64,000 nucleotides of DNA from Thermodesulfobacteriota bacterium (GTDB lineage Bacteria; Desulfobacterota_D; UBA1144), in assembly GCA_030835345.1 (NCBI GenBank), contig JAURPH010000011.1, forward strand, positions 1-64,000, read 5' to 3'. Positions 9,474 through 17,292 of the stretch are shown piece after piece. The translations under genes and the position numbers were made by a program. The notes beneath the pieces are model-generated. The model was given only the letters and a program-made list of their open reading frames with translations, had not been told where the DNA came from and did not search any database. Within the stretch, counting starts at the first letter, position 1. Each line of letters begins with the position of its first letter.

Positions 9474-10664
9474 TTAAGATAATTTATTAAATAAAACACC
9501 TGTTGCAACTTTCGGATAAAAATATGTAGATTTCTGGGGCATCTTATCATCATTCAATACGACTTTCATAATATCCGGTGGAACAAATTTGGGTAAAATT
9601 AATCCTAAAGAATTTTCTAAAATTGAATCATTTGCATCGTTAAAGCTTTTAAAAAAATCTAAGCCGTTATAGTTATCCTTAAATTTATCTATTATAAATT
9701 CCTGAACACCATATACACTCATGGAATAAAATTTATCTCTATTTTCTTCTTTAATTTTACACTTTAAAATAATATTTGCCTCTTTGGATATTACAAAAAA
9801 CTCATCAGGGTTTAAGAAGTCTTCATTGATTTCTTCTTTATAATTTTCACAATCAAAATCTTTCTTTATTTGATCTATTAACAAATTGGGCTGTTTAACA
9901 TTTTGAAGAATTCTATGAGTTGGGTTAATTAAAAGACCTTCTTGATTCGAGCCTGCTAAATAAAACATAGTATATTTGTTTTTATCATCAGGGAAATCTT
10001 TATAATAATTTAGAGATGTTTCATACCTATGATGACCATCAGCAATCAAAATTTCTTTAGGCTTAAAAGATTCAATTATTTGATTAATTTTTTTTTCGTC
10101 ATCTATCTTCCATACTGTATTTGTAACACCATCCTTAGATTCCCCTTTAATTACTGGGCTATTTTGGTCTATGAAATTTCTTAATATATTGTCTACAATT
10201 TCATCACTATTATCATAAACTCCAAATATTGGGCTAAGATTTGCCTTACAAGCCTTCATCAATTTATACCTATCCTCTTTTGGGCCACTGAAAGTCTGTT
10301 CATGAGGTAACACTACTTTTTTAGAAAATTCTGATACTTCTACAAGAGCTATGAATCCAAGTCTAGTATAGGATTTCGATTTGTACGTAAATTCTTGAAG
10401 ATAAGGATAAATAGCTTCCTTATCTTCCTGAAGTAGGATATTTTCATTAAGCCATTCCTTAAAAATTTTTCCAGCATTTAAATATTTTTCATCACCAATT
10501 CCGTCATTAAAGTCTATATGGACAACGTTATGTTGACTTTGGTTCAATAGCTCCTCTTGTTGTTTTTTATTTATTACATCATAGGGCGGAGCGATGACAT
10601 CAGAAATTTTAGATATCTTTTCATCATTATATCTTAAGCCTTTAAATCCTTTTAAATTTGCCAT
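9474..10664 (-). CDS. DUF1015 family protein
   Basis: A 396-residue protein matching the DUF1015 family by two hallmark motifs: DVIAPPYDVI at about 22-31 and LIADGHHRYETSLNYY near residue 207. The central EQTFSGPKEDRYKLMKAC block is also typical. Cytosolic, with no signal or membrane segment. The reaction is not established to my knowledge. The DGHHRYE motif resembles the motif of ParB/SerK-fold nucleotide-dependent enzymes, which suggests a kinase- or CTPase-like activity by inference only. The ATG overlaps the tsaC stop by one base (TAATG), so it is translationally linked to tsaC and purE. Confidence 0.85.
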   Translation of the reverse strand: MANLKGFKGLRYNDEKISKISDVIAPPYDVINKKQQEELLNQSQHNVVHIDFNDGIGDEKYLNAGKIFKEWLNENILLQEDKEAIYPYLQEFTYKSKSYTRLGFIALVEVSEFSKKVVLPHEQTFSGPKEDRYKLMKACKANLSPIFGVYDNSDEIVDNILRNFIDQNSPVIKGESKDGVTNTVWKIDDEKKINQIIESFKPKEILIADGHHRYETSLNYYKDFPDDKNKYTMFYLAGSNQEGLLINPTHRILQNVKQPNLLIDQIKKDFDCENYKEEINEDFLNPDEFFVISKEANIILKCKIKEENRDKFYSMSVYGVQEFIIDKFKDNYNGLDFFKSFNDANDSILENSLGLILPKFVPPDIMKVVLNDDKMPQKSTYFYPKVATGVLFNKLS

Positions 10665-11278
10665 TATTGTATGACCTCCAAAATTTCTTCAATTTTTATA
10701 TCACCCTCACGAATAACTCCAACCTTGTTTTCCTCTATATCAATTATAGTTGAGCCTAATGATTCAGGAATTTTCCCAAAATCTACAAAATGATCAATTT
10801 TGTTTTTAAAGTTGAGTAGTATTTTATCCATATCAAACAAATTTTCTTGCCCGGTAATATTAGCACTTGTAGAAAGTATTGGGAAATCAATAATGTTGAA
10901 TAAATTTTTTACAAAAATATGTGAAGAAATCCTACAGCTTACTTTTCCATTGCTACCTACTAAAGAATTATCAAATAAGCTAATTTTTTTGGGCTTTAAC
11001 AAAACTGAAAGTTTCCCAGGCATAAATTTTTTTATAATTTTAGCTTCATCAGAATTAAGAAAAAAAAACTCCTCAATAATAGTAATGTCTTTAAATAATA
11101 AAGAGTATTTTTGAGATTCTTCTCTTTTTTTTGCGAAACTTATTTTAGAAATAGTATCTTTTAAATCAAATTTACAGCCTAGACCATATAGAGTTTCAGT
11201 TGGATAACAAATTGTTCTACCTTGGTTAAAAAAAAGAGCCAGCTCTTCGTAATTAATGCTCGTTTCAGAATAAATCAA
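10664..11278 (-). CDS. tsaC: Threonylcarbamoyl-AMP synthase (Sua5/YciO/YrdC family)
   Basis: Makes threonylcarbamoyl-AMP from threonine, bicarbonate and ATP, the first step of t6A37 modification of ANN-decoding tRNAs. Family signatures are ICYPTETLYGLGC near residue 20, the KKR segment near 50 and STSANITGQ near 137. At 204 residues it is the short (TsaC/YrdC-like) form without the Sua5 C-terminal domain. The best start is a TTG at 11278, 4 bp after the purE stop, with no good Shine-Dalgarno sequence, suggesting translational coupling. tsaE and tsaB are also in the window. Confidence 0.9.
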   Translation of the reverse strand: MIYSETSINYEELALFFNQGRTICYPTETLYGLGCKFDLKDTISKISFAKKREESQKYSLLFKDITIIEEFFFLNSDEAKIIKKFMPGKLSVLLKPKKISLFDNSLVGSNGKVSCRISSHIFVKNLFNIIDFPILSTSANITGQENLFDMDKILLNFKNKIDHFVDFGKIPESLGSTIIDIEENKVGVIREGDIKIEEILEVIQ

Positions 11279-11282
11279 TATT

Positions 11283-11771
11283 TTATTTATTGTGTTTTTC
11301 TGCAGCTTTCATAACTTTCTTTTTTAAATTTTGTCTAAAGTTATTAACTGATTCTCTAATTTCTGGATATTTGATTCCTAAAATTGAAGCGGCATATATT
11401 CCAGCATTCCTTGCACCACCTTTACCGATAGACATAGTCGCTACAGGTATACCGGGAGGCATTTGAACAATAGACATAAGTGAATCTAACCCATTTAAGC
11501 ATGAAGAATCTATTGGTATTCCAATTACAGGTAGAGTTGTGAATGATGCAACAACTCCTGGTAAATGGGCAGCCCAACCAGCTGCAGCTATAACAACTTC
11601 TATACCTCGGTCTTCTATTTCATCCATATAAGCGGTTAGAATTTCAGGAGTTCTATGAGCAGATGCAATCCTTAACTCATATTCTATACCTAATTCATCT
11701 AATACTGTTCCAGCCTCAGATGCTTTTTCAAGATCTGAATCACTTCCACAAATTATTGCTACTTTTGCCAT
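11283..11771 (-). CDS. purE: N5-carboxyaminoimidazole ribonucleotide mutase (PurE)
   Basis: Class I PurE, converting N5-CAIR to CAIR in purine synthesis. The substrate-binding GSDSDLEKASEAG (about 9-21), the SAHRTPE loop and AGWAAHLPGVVAS are present. The 162-residue length is typical. It is first in the purE-tsaC-DUF1015 operon. The upstream promoter lies so close that the mRNA would have almost no leader. purK is not in the window. Confidence 0.96.
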   Translation of the reverse strand: MAKVAIICGSDSDLEKASEAGTVLDELGIEYELRIASAHRTPEILTAYMDEIEDRGIEVVIAAAGWAAHLPGVVASFTTLPVIGIPIDSSCLNGLDSLMSIVQMPPGIPVATMSIGKGGARNAGIYAASILGIKYPEIRESVNNFRQNLKKKVMKAAEKHNK

Positions 11772-11779
11772 GATTTTTT

Positions 11780-11808
11780 AATTTATCTTGTTTATGGTAA
11801 CTTTTCAA
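11780..11808 (-). promoter_or_regulatory. Promoter of purE, start-proximal
   Basis: Minus-strand TTGAAA (11803-11808), 17-bp spacer, TAAATT (11780-11785), then 8 bp to the purE ATG at 11771. No Shine-Dalgarno sequence lies between. It shares the 46-bp divergent gap with the DUF3891 gene. Confidence 0.6.
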
Positions 11809-11817
11809 GAGCTAATT

Positions 11818-12564
11818 ATGATATCTCGTGAATTTAATGAATTTACATGTCTTGTTACGCAACATGATCATGCCCAAGTGTCTTTAGATGTTTTTAATAT
11901 GATGAGTGATAGCTTGAAATCTAAGAGTGAAAATATTGCAGATTTACAATATGCTATTAGGAATCATGATTGTGGATGGATAGAATATGATCTTTATCCC
12001 AAACTATCTGATAATAATTTGGTTTATACATTCCAAAATATGGAAAATCATCTTCAATTAGAGCTATGGTTAAAAAGCATTTCCTCTTCTATAAACCCTT
12101 ATTCTTCGTTACTTATAAGTGAACATTTTAAGTTTCTTGCCAGTCAATCTAAAACTTTAGATATTGAATTGAAAGAAGATTTTATTAAAAAATCTGATCA
12201 GTTAATTAATAACATATTTAGAAGGTATAAAATTCCATCTATTGAAAGTGATAATTTTAAATTTGAATTAAGTGTTTTACAGTGTTGTGATTTGATTTCT
12301 TTAGTTTTATGCAGAGAAAAAAAATTAAAAACAGATTTATACCCAGCAATTTATATTGATTCTAAAACGAATTTTGAATATAGCTTAAATTTCATTCAAG
12401 ATTCTATAGTTAAGTTTTCCGGAGGGTTTTTAGAAAAAAAAGAAAATTTTTTGGAAGTACCCTATAGGCAGATAGAGAGTGATTTACTGTCAGAGCCAAA
12501 AAAGATTAAGGAAGAATTCAGAAATTCAAGGGTAAAGTTTCGAAGGATTTACTTAGTCAACTAG
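11818..12564 (+). CDS. DUF3891 family protein
   Basis: A 248-residue protein with the DUF3891 layout: an N-terminal LVTQHDHAQVS block, then RNHDCGWIEYD and FLA..EHF-like segments rich in paired histidines and aspartates. These suggest an HD-domain-like metal-binding helical fold, which is inference; no activity is known to me. A TTG at 11788 would give ten extra residues, but ATG 11818 matches the family N-terminus. It is divergent from purE, and its 3' end overlaps the convergent acyl-CoA synthetase gene by 12 bp. Confidence 0.75.
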   Translation: MISREFNEFTCLVTQHDHAQVSLDVFNMMSDSLKSKSENIADLQYAIRNHDCGWIEYDLYPKLSDNNLVYTFQNMENHLQLELWLKSISSSINPYSSLLISEHFKFLASQSKTLDIELKEDFIKKSDQLINNIFRRYKIPSIESDNFKFELSVLQCCDLISLVLCREKKLKTDLYPAIYIDSKTNFEYSLNFIQDSIVKFSGGFLEKKENFLEVPYRQIESDLLSEPKKIKEEFRNSRVKFRRIYLVN

Positions 12565-14085
12565 TTCTAGCTTGTCTAAATCTATATTCTCAATAAAATC
12601 CCTTTTTATTTTTTGAGTTGAAGTTTTGGGAAATTCTTCATTATATATATATATTTTAGATATTCTTTTTCCAACTTCCAACTCCCTATTAATTTTTTCT
12701 ATTGATGCCTTGATCTCAGTATTCTTATTTGTCGTCAAATCATAAAGTTTTAATAAAACATATAATTTTTTTTGATCTTTACTAAACACAACTGATTCTT
12801 CGACAAATTCTATTTGATCAACAAGCTCTTCAATTTGTTCAGGATAAATATTTTCACCACTTGGACCAAGAATTATAAATTTTTCTCTTCCTGTTATGTA
12901 TAAATATCCTTCTTCATCAAATTTTCCAATGTCACCTGTATCTAACTCATTGTTTTTTAGAACCTGCTTTGTTGAGAATTCATTTTTAAAGTAGCCCTTA
13001 AAAACGTTGGGGCCTTTGACATGTATTTTCCCGTTCGTTTCTTTATTATTTTTATCAATTCGAACATTGCAAGTTTTTATTACTTTCCCTACAGAACCTA
13101 ATTTAGTTTTATTTAATGGGTTAACTGATACTAGTGGAGAAGTTTCAGACAGACCATAACCTTGAATAATTTTTAACCCTAACAAGTTAAAAAATTTTTC
13201 TGTTTCAATGTTTAGAGGTGCTCCCCCACAAAAGAAAAATTTTAAATTTGATAAGCCTGTTTTTTTTCTTAACAAATACCCAAAAAATTTAGGAACATAT
13301 TTGAAAATCAACATACTTACTTTTGATTCACTCAGATTTTTCAGACAATTTTTTTTAATTTTATCTAAAATCAATGGAACTACTGGCATTATATTTGGTT
13401 TTACCATCTTTAATTCATTGAACATATTTTTTGAATCCAATGATGAGCAGAAATGTACTTTTGTACCAACTCTTATACTTGTCAGTAAATTACATGTAAG
13501 TTCATATACATGGCTTAAAGGTAAAATAGAAAAACTACTTTGTTTTGCATAAGCAATTTCTCTAATAGCATCAACATTTGACATAATGTTTTCATGGCTC
13601 AACATCACACCTTTGGGTTCGCCTGTAGTTCCTGAAGTAAAAAGTATCAAACTTATTTCATTTTTTAAATCATTTATATTGATGTCTTCTGAGGTTTTGG
13701 AATCAAATAAATCATCAAAAGATAATTTATTGATGTTGCTATTAAAATCTTTATTATTAGTAATTATTATTTTTGATTCTGAAAATTTATAAATAAAATT
13801 TTTAGATTTTTTATTTAATTTGATATCAATTGGTACAACTGTACAATCCGAACCTAAAATTCCAAAAAATGCTGTTATCCAACTAATCGAATTCTCGCCA
13901 CAAAGTGAAACATTAGACCCTTCTGTTATTCCAAGACTTTTTATTTTTCTACTTACTTTGTTGGATCTTTCATATAGCTCTTTAAAACTAATTTCTATAT
14001 ATTTATCATTCTTAATCTCAGATAATGCAATTAGTGAACCATAATTATTTGCTGATTCTTCCAATAATTTCAATAAGTTAGTCAT
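12553..14085 (-). CDS. AMP-dependent synthetase/ligase (acyl-CoA synthetase-like)
   Basis: Member of the ANL superfamily, activating a carboxylate as acyl-adenylate and usually transferring it to CoA. The ATP-binding SGTTGEPKG lies at about 151-159, followed by GYGLSETSP, TGDIGKFDEEGYLYITGR, and a C-terminal lysine in STQKIKRDF. At 510 residues it is shorter than FadD-type enzymes (about 550-600). The LGPSGENIYPEQIEE stretch resembles long-chain acyl-CoA synthetases, so a fatty acid substrate is most likely. Single gene; its 3' end overlaps DUF3891. The 122-bp upstream gap is shared with amt1. Confidence 0.85.
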   Translation of the reverse strand: MTNLLKLLEESANNYGSLIALSEIKNDKYIEISFKELYERSNKVSRKIKSLGITEGSNVSLCGENSISWITAFFGILGSDCTVVPIDIKLNKKSKNFIYKFSESKIIITNNKDFNSNINKLSFDDLFDSKTSEDININDLKNEISLILFTSGTTGEPKGVMLSHENIMSNVDAIREIAYAKQSSFSILPLSHVYELTCNLLTSIRVGTKVHFCSSLDSKNMFNELKMVKPNIMPVVPLILDKIKKNCLKNLSESKVSMLIFKYVPKFFGYLLRKKTGLSNLKFFFCGGAPLNIETEKFFNLLGLKIIQGYGLSETSPLVSVNPLNKTKLGSVGKVIKTCNVRIDKNNKETNGKIHVKGPNVFKGYFKNEFSTKQVLKNNELDTGDIGKFDEEGYLYITGREKFIILGPSGENIYPEQIEELVDQIEFVEESVVFSKDQKKLYVLLKLYDLTTNKNTEIKASIEKINRELEVGKRISKIYIYNEEFPKTSTQKIKRDFIENIDLDKLELVD

Positions 14086-14152
14086 TTATTCTTCACTATT
14101 CAAAATATATTTCTTTAATCAACTTTAACATATTATTTCATTTGCCTGATTC

Positions 14153-14168
14153 TGGCATGCCTATTGCC
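14153..14168 (+). promoter_or_regulatory. Sigma-54-type promoter upstream of amt1
   Basis: TGGCATGCCTATTGCC matches the -24/-12 consensus (TGGCAYR-N4-TTGCW) at all but the last base, with the GG and GC dinucleotides exactly 12 bp apart. Predicted transcription start is about 14180, 28 nt before the ATG. The same stretch is an inverted repeat TGGCA-N7-TGCCA (14153-14169). Sigma-54 control of ammonium transporters by nitrogen limitation is well known. I did not find a clear NtrC enhancer site in the 70 bp upstream. Confidence 0.65.
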
Positions 14169-14207
14169 ATTGATTAAACATAATATTTCCGTGGGAGGGA
14201 AAAAAAG

Positions 14208-15497
14208 ATGTTAAAGTCTAAGATTAAAAATTTTTCTTTGTTCCTTATATTAGGAGCAATTTCTTTATTCTTTACTCAAAATGCTACAGCTTCATCAACT
14301 CCTGAAGAGACTGCTTTTATTTTTAATACTTTGTTATTTCTAATTTGTGGTTTTTTAGTTATGTGGATGGCTGCTGGTTTTGCAATGCTTGAGGCAGGAA
14401 TGGTTAGGACAAAAAATGTTTCAGCAATTTGTCTGAAAAATGTAGGTTTATATTCAATATCAGGAGTTATGTTCTATTTAGTAGGATATAACTTAGCTTA
14501 CGGGATACCAGAGGGTGGCTATATGGGCTCATTCTCGATGTTTGTACCAAGTGAAGATATGAGCACAGGTTATGCTTCTCATTCTGATTGGTTCTTCCAA
14601 ATGGTATTTTGTGCAACAACTGTCTCTATAGTCTCAGGAACTGTTGCAGAAAGAATTAAAGTTTGGAGTTTCTTTATTTTTGCTGCTCTTTTAGCAGGGA
14701 TTATTTATCCTATTGAAATGGGTTGGCAATGGGGAGGCGGATGGTTAGCCTCTATGGGATTCTCTGATTTTGCGGGATCAACTTTAGTACATGCTGCCGG
14801 TGGTGCTGCTGCATTAGCTGGTGCAATAATTATTGGTCCAAGATTAGGTAGATTTAAAGATGGAAAGGCTATACCAATGGCTGCATCTAGTATACCTTTA
14901 GCTACCCTTGGTACTTTTATACTATGGCTTGGGTGGTTTGGCTTTAATGGTGGATCTCAACTAGCAATAGGAACAATGGATGATGCCGTTGCTGTTTCAG
15001 ATATTTTTGTAAACACAAATTTAGCTGCTTGTTCAGGCCTAATTGTGGCAATGGTTTTATCTCAAATTATGTTTGGCAAAGTTGATGTGACATTTGCATT
15101 AAATGGTGCTTTGGCAGGGCTAGTCTCTATCACTGCCGAACCGTTAGCTCCATCAGCTACTACTTCACTTTTAATAGGTGGAATAGGCGGAATTATAGTA
15201 GTATTCGGGACTAAATTTTTTGAAAGTATTCAAATTGATGATGTTGTCGGTGCTCTTCCAGTTCATTTATTGGCAGGGATTTGGGGAACAATAGCAGTAG
15301 CTATCTCCAATACAGATGCATCTTATTATGTACAGACAATTGGTGCAATTTCAGTCGTACTTTTTGTCTTTGTAGTTTCAGCAGTTGCAATGTTAATAGT
15401 TAAATCAACTATCGGACTTAGACCAACTGAAGAAGCAGAACAACTTGGATCAGACGCTACAGAGGTAGGAATAGAGTCTTATCCTTATTTTAAATAA
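14208..15497 (+). CDS. amt: Ammonium transporter (Amt), with N-terminal signal-like segment
   Basis: Inner-membrane ammonium channel, trimeric in known members. The 429-residue protein begins with a hydrophobic signal-like segment (residues 8-29, ending NATA), followed by about eleven membrane helices. The pore histidines are in STLVHAAGGAAAL and GALPVHLLAGIWG. The start is fixed by a strong GGGAGGG at 14193-14199. It belongs to a different Amt subgroup from its neighbour amt2. It is preceded by a sigma-54-like promoter, so it is probably induced by nitrogen limitation. No glnK/PII gene lies between or beside the transporters here. Confidence 0.93.
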   Translation: MLKSKIKNFSLFLILGAISLFFTQNATASSTPEETAFIFNTLLFLICGFLVMWMAAGFAMLEAGMVRTKNVSAICLKNVGLYSISGVMFYLVGYNLAYGIPEGGYMGSFSMFVPSEDMSTGYASHSDWFFQMVFCATTVSIVSGTVAERIKVWSFFIFAALLAGIIYPIEMGWQWGGGWLASMGFSDFAGSTLVHAAGGAAALAGAIIIGPRLGRFKDGKAIPMAASSIPLATLGTFILWLGWFGFNGGSQLAIGTMDDAVAVSDIFVNTNLAACSGLIVAMVLSQIMFGKVDVTFALNGALAGLVSITAEPLAPSATTSLLIGGIGGIIVVFGTKFFESIQIDDVVGALPVHLLAGIWGTIAVAISNTDASYYVQTIGAISVVLFVFVVSAVAMLIVKSTIGLRPTEEAEQLGSDATEVGIESYPYFK

Positions 15498-15532
15498 TTA
15501 AAAATCCTACCATACCTTTATACCTCCTTGGT

Positions 15533-15560
15533 AAGCCCCTGATTTATAGCTCAGGGGCTT
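15533..15560 (+). terminator. Strong hairpin between the two amt genes
   Basis: Perfect 10-bp arms AAGCCCCTGA / TCAGGGGCTT around an 8-nt loop. There is no T-run directly after the stem, so termination of amt1 is only probable. The last two bases of the right arm are the first two of the amt2 -35 box. Confidence 0.5.
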
Positions 15561-15587
15561 GTCATATTAAAATTCCCTTGTTATTAT
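15559..15587 (+). promoter_or_regulatory. Promoter of amt2, leaderless
   Basis: TTGTCA (15559-15564), 17-bp spacer, TATTAT (15582-15587), then 6 bp to the ATG at 15594. No Shine-Dalgarno sequence. This looks like a housekeeping promoter, in contrast to the sigma-54-like promoter of amt1. Confidence 0.6.
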
Positions 15588-15593
15588 CTTTGA

Positions 15594-16766
15594 ATGTTAA
15601 ATACTGGTGATACCTCATGGATTCTTACCTCAACTGCTCTAGTTTTATTCATGACTTTGCCAGGCTTAGCTTTATTTTATGGCGGACTTGTAAAATCTAG
15701 AAATATTCTTTCAGTTTTTATGCATTGTATATCAATTGCATGTTTAATGTCACTTTTGTGGGTTGCATTTGGTTATTCTATTGCATTTGGTGATGGACTT
15801 GATTTAAATTCTTATTGGGGTGGCTTATCAAAAGTTTTTCTACAAGACTTAACTGCAGAAAGCATGTTAGGATCTATTCCTGAATCAGTTTTTGCTGCAT
15901 TTCAAATGACTTTTGCGATAATAACACCAGCATTGATTGTTGGTGCTTATGTTGAAAGGGTAAAATTTTCTTTTGTATTGATTTTTTCTGCTCTATGGAT
16001 GTTGCTTTGTTATGCTCCAGTGACTCATTGGGTATGGGGAGGCGGATTTCTTTTTGAATTAGGGACTGTTGATTTAGCTGGAGGCTTGGTAGTTCATGAA
16101 ACTGCTGGGCTTGCCGCATTAGTTATTGCTTACTTTTTAGGTGTAAGGAAAGATAAATCAAAACCCCCTCATAACCCTGGCTATGTAATGTTAGGGGCAT
16201 CAATGTTATGGGTTGGATGGTTTGGCTTTAATGCGGGCTCACAATTAGCTGCAAATGGAAATGCGGGAATAACTTTGCTTGTTACTCATATTTCAGCATG
16301 TGCTGCATCACTTTCATGGGCTTCTTATGAATATTTTAAATATGGCAAGGCATCTTTAGTAGGTTTGGTTACAGGAACAATCGCAGGTCTTGCGACTATT
16401 ACTCCTGCCTCAGGCTCCGTCACACCTCTTGAAGCATTTATAATTGGTTCCGTAGCGGGTGTCGTTTGTCAGGAAATGTGTAGTGTAGTAAAAAATAAAT
16501 TCAATTTAGATGATTCACTTGATGTATTTGCTGTTCATGGATTCGGTGGAATTTTAGGAACAATATCCATTGCAGTATTCGGTCATGCTGGTTGGTATGA
16601 GCAGATATTCGCCATTTTAGTTGTAGGAATTTTTACTATTGTAATAACAACCTTGATAGTAATTATTACCATGAAAATAGTACCTATTAGAGTAAGTGAA
16701 GATAGTGAAGAAAGAGGTTTAGATCTTACTGAACATGGTGAAAAAGCTTACGACCTTAATAGTTAA
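15594..16766 (+). CDS. amt: Ammonium transporter (Amt), second copy
   Basis: 390-residue Amt channel of the compact subgroup. It begins MLNTGDTSWILTSTALVLF at the first membrane helix, with no separate signal peptide. The GLALFYGGLVKSRNILS helix and both pore histidines (VVHETAGLAALV and AVHGFGGILGT) are present. Only moderately similar to amt1, so the pair is not a recent duplication. Start chosen as the ATG 6 bp after a -10 box. Its stop is 4 bp from the convergent tautomerase gene. Confidence 0.93.
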   Translation: MLNTGDTSWILTSTALVLFMTLPGLALFYGGLVKSRNILSVFMHCISIACLMSLLWVAFGYSIAFGDGLDLNSYWGGLSKVFLQDLTAESMLGSIPESVFAAFQMTFAIITPALIVGAYVERVKFSFVLIFSALWMLLCYAPVTHWVWGGGFLFELGTVDLAGGLVVHETAGLAALVIAYFLGVRKDKSKPPHNPGYVMLGASMLWVGWFGFNAGSQLAANGNAGITLLVTHISACAASLSWASYEYFKYGKASLVGLVTGTIAGLATITPASGSVTPLEAFIIGSVAGVVCQEMCSVVKNKFNLDDSLDVFAVHGFGGILGTISIAVFGHAGWYEQIFAILVVGIFTIVITTLIVIITMKIVPIRVSEDSEERGLDLTEHGEKAYDLNS

Positions 16767-16770
16767 AAGT

Positions 16771-16956
16771 TTACTTCTCTGACAATAATTTTCCCCCAAC
16801 TCCCCATTGTTCTCTAGGTATTTCATCAATTTGAACATATGTTGATGATGGTGGCTTACCAGCAACTTCTTCCATAGTATTTGTTATGCTGGTAACTATT
16901 TTTTTTCTTTGGTCCTCTGTAAGTTTTCCCGCTACTTTAACATTAATATATGGCAT
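16771..16956 (-). CDS. 4-oxalocrotonate tautomerase family protein
   Basis: Small tautomerase-superfamily protein of 61 residues starting MPYINVKVAG. Removal of Met exposes the catalytic Pro-1. The C-terminal half, STYVQIDEIPREQWGVGGKL, is a close fit to 4-oxalocrotonate tautomerase (VVVIDEV..DNWGIGG). A longer frame starting at 17004 would bury the catalytic proline and is rejected. Physiological substrate unknown. It begins 2 bp after the stop of a zinc-ribbon gene and is co-transcribed with it. Confidence 0.88.
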   Translation of the reverse strand: MPYINVKVAGKLTEDQRKKIVTSITNTMEEVAGKPPSSTYVQIDEIPREQWGVGGKLLSEK

Positions 16957-16958
16957 AG

Positions 16959-17138
16959 TTAGCACCCAAATAAAATTATAAATTTTTTTCCACAACAATG
17001 ACATTCTTTATCTGGTCTCTCTGCCCCAGAATTTTTATCATCATCATTACTATAACTTACAGCAAATAATGGACTTCCACAATGTGGACAGTCTTTATGA
17101 TAAGCTGATATCGGTTCAATTTTACTGGAATTATCCAT
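16959..17138 (-). CDS. Small zinc-ribbon protein, 59 aa
   Basis: Short gene, 59 residues, with two cysteine pairs: CPHCG at about 17-21 and CHCCG at about 46-50, ending GC. This is the pattern of a single zinc ribbon. No known family recognised. It overlaps nothing and is followed 2 bp later by the tautomerase gene, so both are one operon. Just upstream lies a stem-loop with a U-tract (17155-17212) that could attenuate this operon. No clear Shine-Dalgarno sequence precedes the ATG. Confidence 0.7.
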   Translation of the reverse strand: MDNSSKIEPISAYHKDCPHCGSPLFAVSYSNDDDKNSGAERPDKECHCCGKKFIILFGC

Positions 17139-17154
17139 GATTTAATAGTACAAT

Positions 17155-17212
17155 AAAAAAAGCTCCTATATCAAGCCGTCACCCCGTATAACAAACAACT
17201 TTCAAGGAGCTC
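17155..17212 (-). ncRNA. Structured RNA with intrinsic terminator, leader of zinc-ribbon operon or small RNA
   Basis: Minus-strand RNA would form an outer 7-bp stem AGCUCCU / AGGAGCU (17205-17211 with 17161-17167). An inner 7-bp stem AAGUUGU / ACGGCUU uses two G-U pairs, so it forms only in minus-strand RNA. A U7 tract follows at 17161-17155. This fits a terminator with an enlarged apical loop. The transcript would come from the 17220-17290 region and stop about 17 nt before the zinc-ribbon start codon. I could not match it to a riboswitch class. Confidence 0.45.
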
Positions 17213-17255
17213 ATACTTATATTAACTAAAACTTTTTTTTTGTATATTAAAAATA

Positions 17256-17286
17256 TTGAATTAATACCCAAACTTTCGATTATAAT
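17256..17286 (+). promoter_or_regulatory. Promoter of radA-murI, leaderless
   Basis: Perfect -10 TATAAT at 17281-17286, 6 bp before the radA ATG (17293), and a TTGAAT at 17256-17261 with a long 19-bp spacer. No Shine-Dalgarno sequence. Transcription would begin at or next to the start codon. Confidence 0.55.
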
Positions 17287-17292
17287 TTATTC

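Noticed and set aside
17155-17212. Hairpin at 17.2 kb as SRP RNA or a known riboswitch
   Set aside because: It lacks the CAGG...AGCA loop; SRP RNA is at 23.8 kb. I could not match any riboswitch core that I know.
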